From Ruminococcus flavefaciens (GTDB lineage Bacteria; Bacillota; Clostridia; Oscillospirales; Ruminococcaceae): a stretch of DNA of 11,830 nucleotides. Every line of letters starts with the position of its first letter. Position 1 is the first letter of the stretch. The DNA is taken from assembly GCA_902796705.1 (NCBI GenBank), contig CADBQF010000074.1, positions 1 to 11,830 on the forward strand, read 5' to 3'. Of the stretch, positions 7,344 to 11,830 are shown piece by piece. The translations under genes were made by a program, and so were the position numbers. The notes under the pieces are model-generated. The model did no database searches and was not told the DNA's origin. It saw nothing but the letters and a program-made list of their open reading frames with translations.

Positions 7344-9421
7344 TTTTTCAGCTCTCTTTCATATCCGCAGCCTTCGTTCTCACAAACGAGCCTGCCTGAT
7401 TTTCCGCCCTTGATGAAGAGCGTTTTTCCGCACTGAGGACATACCTCATTTGACGGAACGTTCCATGTCATGAAATTGCACTCCGGATAACCCTCACAGC
7501 CGTAGAAGCTTCTGCCTTTCTTCGACTTTTTGAGGAGCATCTTCTTTCCGCATCTCGGACAAGTACCGTCTGCTTCGGTGACTATCTTCTTTGTATTGCG
7601 GCAGTCCGGGAATCCGGGGCAGGCAAGGAATTTTCCGTACTTGCTGTACTTTATGACCATTTTCTTGCCGCAAAGTTCGCAGACGACATCTGTTTCCTCA
7701 TCGGGAACTTTAACACGCTTGCCCTCCATAGCTTCTTCGGCTTTTTTGAGCGTTTTCGAGAAATCATCATAGAATTCATGGAGCGTGCTTACCCAGTCCT
7801 TGTTGCCGTGTTCCACTTCATCGAGATTATTCTCCATTTCGGCAGTGAACTTGGCATCGACTATCTTCTTGAAGTGATCCTTCATGAGTTCTGTTATGAC
7901 CTCACCGAGATTTGTCGGTTTGAGTGCCTTTCCCTCATGCTCGACATACTGTCTTGAAGTTATAGTCGTTATAGTAGGAGCGTAGGTACTCGGTCTTCCT
8001 ATCCCGTTCTCTTCAAGAGCCTTGATGAGCGATGCCTCTGTGTATCTCGGAGGCGGCTGGGTGAAATGCTGATTTCCTGCGATAGACTTTAGTTTGAGCT
8101 TGTCATTTTCCTTTAGCGGAGGGAGTTCCTTTTTGTTCTCCTCTGCATTGTCGGCTGATTCAACATAAAGAACTGTAAAGCCGTCGAACTTTACAGAATA
8201 TCCCGACGCACGGAAGATACAGCCTGCTGCTTCGATATCTGCCGAAACAGTATCAAGAAGAGCATTTGCCATCTGGCTGGCTATGAATCTCTCCCATATA
8301 AGTTTATAGAGTTTGTACTGATCGTTCGTAAGGCTCGATTTTACTCTTGCCGGAGCGAGTTCAGGCGTTGAAGGACGTATCGCTTCATGAGCGTCCTGTG
8401 CGTTGTTCTTGGATTTGTAAGTTCTCGGCTCAGGCGGAAGATAATTCTTTCCGTACTCATTTTCGATATAGTCTGCGGCGGCTTTCTTCGCCTCGTCAGA
8501 AATACGAAGGCTGTCCGTTCTCATATAAGTGATAAGACCGACAGCACCGATACCCTCGATATCGACACCTTCGTAAAGCTCCTGAGCGGCTTTCATGGTT
8601 CTCTTAGCACTGAATCCGAGCTTTCGTGAAGCTTCCTGCTGCATCGTAGATGTGATGAACGGCGGAGCAGGCTGTTTCTTGGTGACACGCTTCTTGACCG
8701 ACTTGACAGTATACTCTGCCCCTTCAAGCCTTGCAAGGATATTGTCCGCATCTGTCTGGTTCGGTATCTCAAGCTTCTTTCCGTCTACTGACAGAAGTGA
8801 AGCATCGAAAACTTTTCTCGAACCGGGTGCGGTGAATTTTGCATCTATCGACCAGTATTCCTTTGGGACGAACTTCCTTATCTCGTTCTCTCTGTCAACG
8901 ACAAGACGGACTGCAACAGACTGTACTCTGCCGGCAGAAAGGCCTCTCTTGACTTTTTTCCAGAGAAACGGGCTGAGTTCGTAACCAACAAGGCGGTCGA
9001 GTATCCTTCGTGCCTGCTGAGCATTCACAAGGTCGATATCTATCCTGTGCGGATTGCTCATTCCGTTCTGAACGCCCGTCTTCGTTATCTCATTGAAAGC
9101 GACACGGTTATTTGCCGTCATATCGAGTTTGAGCATCTGTGCTATATGCCATGATATAGCTTCTCCCTCACGGTCAGGGTCGGTCGCAAGATAGATCTTG
9201 TCGCATTTTTTGGCACGTTTTTTAAGATCCTTGATGACTTCTTCCTTGCCCTTCATATCGGTATACTGCGGAGCAAAGTCATTCTCCTTGTCCACGCCCA
9301 TCTTAGACTTAGGGAGATCACGGATATGTCCCATAGAAGCGACGACCTCATATCCGGGACCGAGATATTTCTGGATCGTTTTTGCCTTTGCAGGCGACTC
9401 AACTATTACTAAATCTGACAT
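7340..9421 (-). CDS. topA: DNA topoisomerase I (type IA)
   Basis: Relaxes negative supercoils by cutting one strand through a 5'-phosphotyrosine link. The 693 residues are typical of Gram-positive TopA. The N-terminal Toprim domain shows VIVESPAKAKT (E8) and the metal-binding DPDREGE (D81, D83, E85). The catalytic tyrosine is Y299 within LITYMRTDS, followed by DAHEAIRPS (near 344-352) and GIGRPSTYA (near 473-481). The C-terminus carries three four-cysteine zinc ribbons: C581/C584/C601/C607, C621/C624/C642/C648 and C661/C664/C680/C685. The ribbons help bind single-stranded DNA in known homologues. The ATG start is preceded by AAGGGG about 7 nt upstream, next to the dprA stop. The stop codon overlaps the trmFO start in an ATGA arrangement, pointing to translational coupling. 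All catalytic residues are present and I see no frameshift. Confidence 0.98.
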   Translation of the reverse strand: MSDLVIVESPAKAKTIQKYLGPGYEVVASMGHIRDLPKSKMGVDKENDFAPQYTDMKGKEEVIKDLKKRAKKCDKIYLATDPDREGEAISWHIAQMLKLDMTANNRVAFNEITKTGVQNGMSNPHRIDIDLVNAQQARRILDRLVGYELSPFLWKKVKRGLSAGRVQSVAVRLVVDRENEIRKFVPKEYWSIDAKFTAPGSRKVFDASLLSVDGKKLEIPNQTDADNILARLEGAEYTVKSVKKRVTKKQPAPPFITSTMQQEASRKLGFSAKRTMKAAQELYEGVDIEGIGAVGLITYMRTDSLRISDEAKKAAADYIENEYGKNYLPPEPRTYKSKNNAQDAHEAIRPSTPELAPARVKSSLTNDQYKLYKLIWERFIASQMANALLDTVSADIEAAGCIFRASGYSVKFDGFTVLYVESADNAEENKKELPPLKENDKLKLKSIAGNQHFTQPPPRYTEASLIKALEENGIGRPSTYAPTITTITSRQYVEHEGKALKPTNLGEVITELMKDHFKKIVDAKFTAEMENNLDEVEHGNKDWVSTLHEFYDDFSKTLKKAEEAMEGKRVKVPDEETDVVCELCGKKMVIKYSKYGKFLACPGFPDCRNTKKIVTEADGTCPRCGKKMLLKKSKKGRSFYGCEGYPECNFMTWNVPSNEVCPQCGKTLFIKGGKSGRLVCENEGCGYERELKK

Positions 9422-9435
9422 TCTTCTACCCCTTA

Positions 9436-10656
9436 TCAGCGGATCTTATAAAATTTACCCGGAAGCTGTGTGATGATGCCTGTCAGTTCCATTTCGGTAA
9501 GATCAGTCATGACAGCTTCCGCATCTGTTGCGAGGTGCAGAGCGATATCGTCTATCCTCATCGCACCTTTTTTCAGTATATTGTATATTTCTCTCTGCGT
9601 CTGAGATATATCTTCATCAGTGAGGTCAGCAGGAGCCTGCTGTACTTCCGGGATATCTTCAGCGGCAGGCGGTTCTGCGGAAGGAGTTTCTTCCTTTTCC
9701 TCCGGTATCTCCGGCTTATCCGGGATATCGTCCTCCGGAGCATCGGGAACACTGAGCGGCCGGTGTTCGCTTTCGATCAGATCGAGCGAGGAGAAACAGT
9801 CGATAACATCGTCCGACGATAAAAGAGGTATCGCACCGTCACGCAGCAGACCGACATTTCCCGAATACCTTTCCGCATATATATCAGCTGGTGGAAGGCA
9901 AAGCACATCCCTGCCGTATTCAGCAGCAAGTCCCGCTGTGATGAGCGAACCGCTCTTTGATGATGCTTCAAATACCATAGTCACATCACCGAGTGCAGCG
10001 AGTATCCTGTTACGCTTCGGGAAGTTGTAGCCTTTCGGTTCTGTTCCCGGCGGATATTCGGAAAGGAAGCCTCCGCCTGATTGTATTATCCTGTCCCTGT
10101 ACCTGAAATTCTCCTTAGGGTAATCGTGATCGACTCCGCAGCCAAGCACGCACACAGTCGGTCTGCCATGTCCGGCAGCAGCCATATGAGCTGTGATATC
10201 AGTGCCTACAGCGAATCCGCTTATTATCACTGTTCCTTTTTCGGAAAGTTCCGTACATACCCTGCTGCATACTCCGAGCGAGTAATCAGATGCTTTTCTC
10301 GCACCTACAGCCACCGCCGTCCTGTTTCCGGAAAGCGATGCGATACTTCCACGATAGTAAAGCACACAGGGCGGATCGAACAGATCCCTCAGTTTTGCCG
10401 GATATTCCTCGTCATAGATATTTATTACGCTGACACCGAGCCTTTCGCATACGCCGAGCACGGCTTCCGCCTTTGAAAGAGGTGTCGATGTGACGGCTTT
10501 CTTCTGCTTATCGGTAAGTCTGAAAATACTGCTCCCGGACGTGAGGTCTTCATAGGCACTCACAGGCGAATCATAAAAAGCCATGACTTCCCATATATTC
10601 GTACTTCCCGCACCAAAGACCATTGTAAGCCATATCCAGTATTTATTCAGTTTCAC
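9436..10656 (-). CDS. dprA: DNA-processing protein DprA (Smf), GTG start
   Basis: DprA binds incoming single-stranded DNA during natural transformation and loads RecA; it is also widespread in bacteria not known to be competent. The 406-residue protein has an N-terminal helical region with a HhH-like stretch (about 5-40), then a Rossmann-like DprA domain (about 85-290). Visible motifs are VGARKASDYS (117-126), SGFAVGTD (146-153), GCGVDHDYP (172-180), FPKRNR (212-217) and SGSLITAG (235-242). A proline- and acid-rich linker follows (about 296-345), then a C-terminal winged-helix domain (about 350-406, ending GKFYKIR). It is somewhat longer than a typical 360-residue DprA because of the linker. 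SGFAVGTD departs from the usual SGLARGID-like motif. The start is GTG with a good ribosome binding site, 6 nt after the preceding gene. topA follows after 14 nt, a common dprA-topA pairing. Confidence 0.96.
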   Translation of the reverse strand: MKLNKYWIWLTMVFGAGSTNIWEVMAFYDSPVSAYEDLTSGSSIFRLTDKQKKAVTSTPLSKAEAVLGVCERLGVSVINIYDEEYPAKLRDLFDPPCVLYYRGSIASLSGNRTAVAVGARKASDYSLGVCSRVCTELSEKGTVIISGFAVGTDITAHMAAAGHGRPTVCVLGCGVDHDYPKENFRYRDRIIQSGGGFLSEYPPGTEPKGYNFPKRNRILAALGDVTMVFEASSKSGSLITAGLAAEYGRDVLCLPPADIYAERYSGNVGLLRDGAIPLLSSDDVIDCFSSLDLIESEHRPLSVPDAPEDDIPDKPEIPEEKEETPSAEPPAAEDIPEVQQAPADLTDEDISQTQREIYNILKKGAMRIDDIALHLATDAEAVMTDLTEMELTGIITQLPGKFYKIR

Positions 10657-10661
10657 AGAGA

Positions 10662-10671
10662 CTCACCTCTC
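10662..10671 (-). promoter_or_regulatory. dprA ribosome binding site overlapping the upstream stop codon
   Basis: The minus strand reads GAGAGGTGAG, with the core AGAGGTG about 7 nt before the GTG start of dprA at 10656. The TGA in this site is the stop codon of the methyltransferase gene. The strong site supports a GTG start and suggests translational coupling of the two genes. Confidence 0.7.
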
Positions 10672-11457
10672 TTTTTTAAGTTCCCACATCAGTATTCCGG
10701 CAGCCATAGCCGCATTGAGTGAATTGATATTCCCGTGCATCGGGATAATGACCTTCCTCGTACATCTTGAAGCGATATCAGCAGGAAGACCGTTTCCCTC
10801 GTTTCCGATAAAAACAGCCTGGCTCCCGTCAAATCCGCACTTAACGACATTCACTGCATCTTTGTCGATAACTGCTGCCGAGGAGGTGACTCCTGCTCTT
10901 TCCAGAGCAGAAAAAAGCTTTTCGGTATCGTTCTCGATATAGATATCAGCTCTGAAGACAGAACCCATAGTAGAACGTATGACCTTCGGGCTGTATATAT
11001 CGCAGCTTCCTGAAAGGATCACCGCATCGAGTCCGAGTGCGTCGGCTGTACGGATTATCATGCCGACATTTCCCGGATCCTGCAAGCCGAAGAGTACGAC
11101 GTACTTTCCGTTCTCCTTCATCGCAGATGAAAGCTCTTTCTGCACCGGTATCCTGCATATTGCAAATACACCCTGAGTCGTTCCGGTAGAAGCGATCCTG
11201 TTTCCAAGTTCATTTGAAATAACAATTGTCTTTGCATCTCTCAAATCAGCCTGAAAAAGCTCATCTCCGAACTTATCATAAGCCTGCTTTGTGAGTATCA
11301 CATGAGTAAGACCGCTCTGCTCGCTGAGTGCGTCCTGAGTTATCCTCAGTCCCTCTAACACGAATAAGCCGTACTGAAGTCTTTCCTTTTTTGAGGAAGC
11401 GAGCTTCTGATACAGCTTGATAACAGGATTATCTTTAGATGTTATGATATTTTCCAA
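10663..11457 (-). CDS. TrmH/SpoU-family RNA 2'-O-methyltransferase
   Basis: Probable SPOUT-fold methyltransferase that moves a methyl group from S-adenosylmethionine to a ribose 2'-OH in rRNA or tRNA. With the TTG start it has 264 residues, normal for the two-domain form. The N-terminal substrate-binding domain covers about residues 1-105 (ENIITSKDNPVIKLYQKL at the start, FVLEG near 32-36). The SPOUT domain covers about 115-264. Family motif 1 is DPGNVGMIIRTA (127-138), motif 2 is IGNEGNGLP (217-225) and motif 3 is IPMHGNINSLNAAMAAGIL (238-256), which form the trefoil-knot cofactor site. In motif 3 the residue before SLN is N rather than the more usual E. The target nucleotide cannot be told from sequence; RlmB or YsgA-type roles are possible. 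It follows the rplT terminator and appears to head the operon. Its stop codon lies within the dprA ribosome binding site. The family call is secure, the exact start less so. Confidence 0.9.
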   Translation of the reverse strand: MENIITSKDNPVIKLYQKLASSKKERLQYGLFVLEGLRITQDALSEQSGLTHVILTKQAYDKFGDELFQADLRDAKTIVISNELGNRIASTGTTQGVFAICRIPVQKELSSAMKENGKYVVLFGLQDPGNVGMIIRTADALGLDAVILSGSCDIYSPKVIRSTMGSVFRADIYIENDTEKLFSALERAGVTSSAAVIDKDAVNVVKCGFDGSQAVFIGNEGNGLPADIASRCTRKVIIPMHGNINSLNAAMAAGILMWELKKER

Positions 11458-11466
11458 TAGGACGGA

Positions 11467-11472
11467 CACCTC
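11467..11472 (-). promoter_or_regulatory. Ribosome binding site that decides the TrmH-family start
   Basis: On the minus strand GAGGTG lies 9 nt upstream of a TTG codon at 11457. It is the best Shine-Dalgarno match in the leader and supports initiation at TTG. The in-frame ATG codons at 11538 (inside the terminator stem) and 11505 lack an equally good site. I found no clear -10/-35 promoter pair between the terminator and this site. Confidence 0.6.
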
Positions 11473-11530
11473 GCTGACTGTAGTAAGGCAGGAGTGCAGG
11501 AGCATTTTCCCGCACTGTATGCCTTTACAA

Positions 11531-11568
11531 GAAAACACGCTCTTATAATATTAATAAGGAGCGTGTTT
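11531..11568 (-). terminator. Rho-independent terminator after rplT
   Basis: Read on the minus strand, AAACACGCTC (11568-11559) pairs perfectly with GAGCGTGTTT (11542-11533). Inside it, after one bulged C, TTAT pairs with ATAA, leaving a seven-base AT-rich loop. The stem runs directly into TTTTCTT, a short U-rich tail. The hairpin starts about 10 nt beyond the rplT stop codon. The plus-strand reading has no T-run after the stem, so it should act only on minus-strand transcripts. It probably separates the ribosomal protein operon from the operon to the left. Confidence 0.88.
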
Positions 11569-11577
11569 GGATTCGGA

Positions 11578-11830
11578 TTAAAGAGCAGCCTTTGCCTTCT
11601 CAACGATAGCTGTGAAACCAGCAGCATCATTGATAGCGATCTCGGAGAGCATCTTTCTGTTGAGAGTGATGCCAGCCTTCTTGCAGCCGTTCATGAATGT
11701 TGAGTAGTTCATGCCGTTGATCTTAGCAGCAGCAGAAATTCTTGTGATCCAGAGCTGTCTGAACTGTCTCTTCTTCTGCTTTCTTCCGATGTATGCGTAG
11801 TTGCCGGACTTCATTACGGCCTGCTTAGCC
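11578..11830 (-). CDS. rplT: Large ribosomal subunit protein bL20, N-terminus outside the window
   Basis: This is the C-terminal 83 residues of ribosomal protein L20, which binds 23S rRNA early in assembly of the 50S subunit. The reading frame is open to the right edge, so the usual N-terminal 30-35 residues of this roughly 115-120 residue protein are missing. The visible part opens with [20 protein letters not shown], followed by [14 protein letters not shown], and ends IVEKAKAAL with a TAA stop. These are the conserved basic and helical segments of the family. In many bacteria rplT closes an infC-rpmI-rplT operon under L20 autoregulation. That upstream part is not in view, so operon membership is inferred from known conservation. 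A terminator begins about 10 nt after the stop. The internal ATG at 11814 is not the start, because the L20 sequence continues upstream of it. Identification is very secure. Confidence 0.97.
   Translation of the reverse strand, partial: AKQAVMKSGNYAYIGRKQKKRQFRQLWITRISAAAKINGMNYSTFMNGCKKAGITLNRKMLSEIAINDAAGFTAIVEKAKAAL

Larger units (their letters stand above)
1..11457 (-). other. Probable eight-gene operon, TrmH-like gene to smc
   Basis: Eight genes in one direction are joined by a 6-nt gap (methyltransferase/dprA), a 14-nt gap (dprA/topA), a 4-nt overlap (topA/trmFO), a 17-nt overlap (trmFO/plsX), a 2-nt gap or 4-nt overlap depending on the start used (plsX/rnc), a 14-nt overlap (rnc/radical SAM) and a 4-nt gap (radical SAM/smc). 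No internal terminator fits in any junction. The right boundary is the rplT terminator; the left boundary is outside the window. Promoters inside coding regions cannot be excluded. Confidence 0.75.

Noticed and set aside
11488..11502. Two direct copies of GCAGGAG (plus strand) in the operon leader
   Set aside because: Seven bases repeated twice is too short to separate from chance. It shows no clear pairing with the GAGGTG site and no known operator pattern.
11458..11538. Extended N-terminus of the TrmH-family gene from ATG 11538 or 11505
   Set aside because: The first ATG lies within the terminator stem and the extra residues do not resemble the family. ATG 11505 stays possible but has a weaker ribosome binding site than the TTG at 11457.
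1..11830. Possibility of a mobile element, defence system or CRISPR array
   Set aside because: All of the DNA is filled by core genes in one direction with intact reading frames. No transposase, integrase, repeat array or long inverted repeats were seen.

Overview
The window looks like ordinary chromosomal housekeeping DNA from a low-to-mid GC Gram-positive bacterium, most likely class Clostridia and probably Ruminococcus or a close relative in the Oscillospiraceae. The basis is the gene set (FADH2/folate-type trmFO, a dprA-topA-trmFO run, plsX-rnc-smc linkage, rplT followed by a TrmH-family gene) and an SMC signature (LSGGEQSF with FCILDEID) that I associate with Ruminococcaceae-type SMCs. 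The genus is inferred from protein resemblance, not from any marker search.

Every gene supported here lies on the minus strand, so the window reads right to left. At the right edge (11578-11830) is the C-terminal part of rplT (ribosomal protein L20), closed by a strong Rho-independent terminator at about 11531-11568. After a short leader of roughly 75 nt, eight genes run almost without gaps to the left edge: a TrmH/SpoU-family RNA 2'-O-methyltransferase, dprA, topA, trmFO, plsX, rnc, an Elp3-like radical SAM protein, and smc, which is cut off just after Walker B. Junctions range from a 17-nt overlap to a 14-nt gap. Several ribosome binding sites overlap the stop codon of the gene before. No stretch over 300 bases lacks a gene.

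The operon mixes DNA handling (DprA for incoming single strands, TopA for supercoiling, SMC for chromosome organisation), RNA modification and processing (TrmH-like, TrmFO, RNase III, perhaps the Elp3-like enzyme) and phospholipid synthesis (PlsX). They share no single pathway. Co-transcription would tie them to growth.

I see no mobile element, CRISPR array, phage gene, toxin-antitoxin pair or defence system, and no convincing new system. The points most worth a second look are the Elp3-like radical SAM protein without an acetyltransferase domain between rnc and smc, non-ATG starts at the head of the operon, an ambiguous plsX start, the absence of acpP between plsX and rnc, and an acidic, proline-rich linker in DprA.
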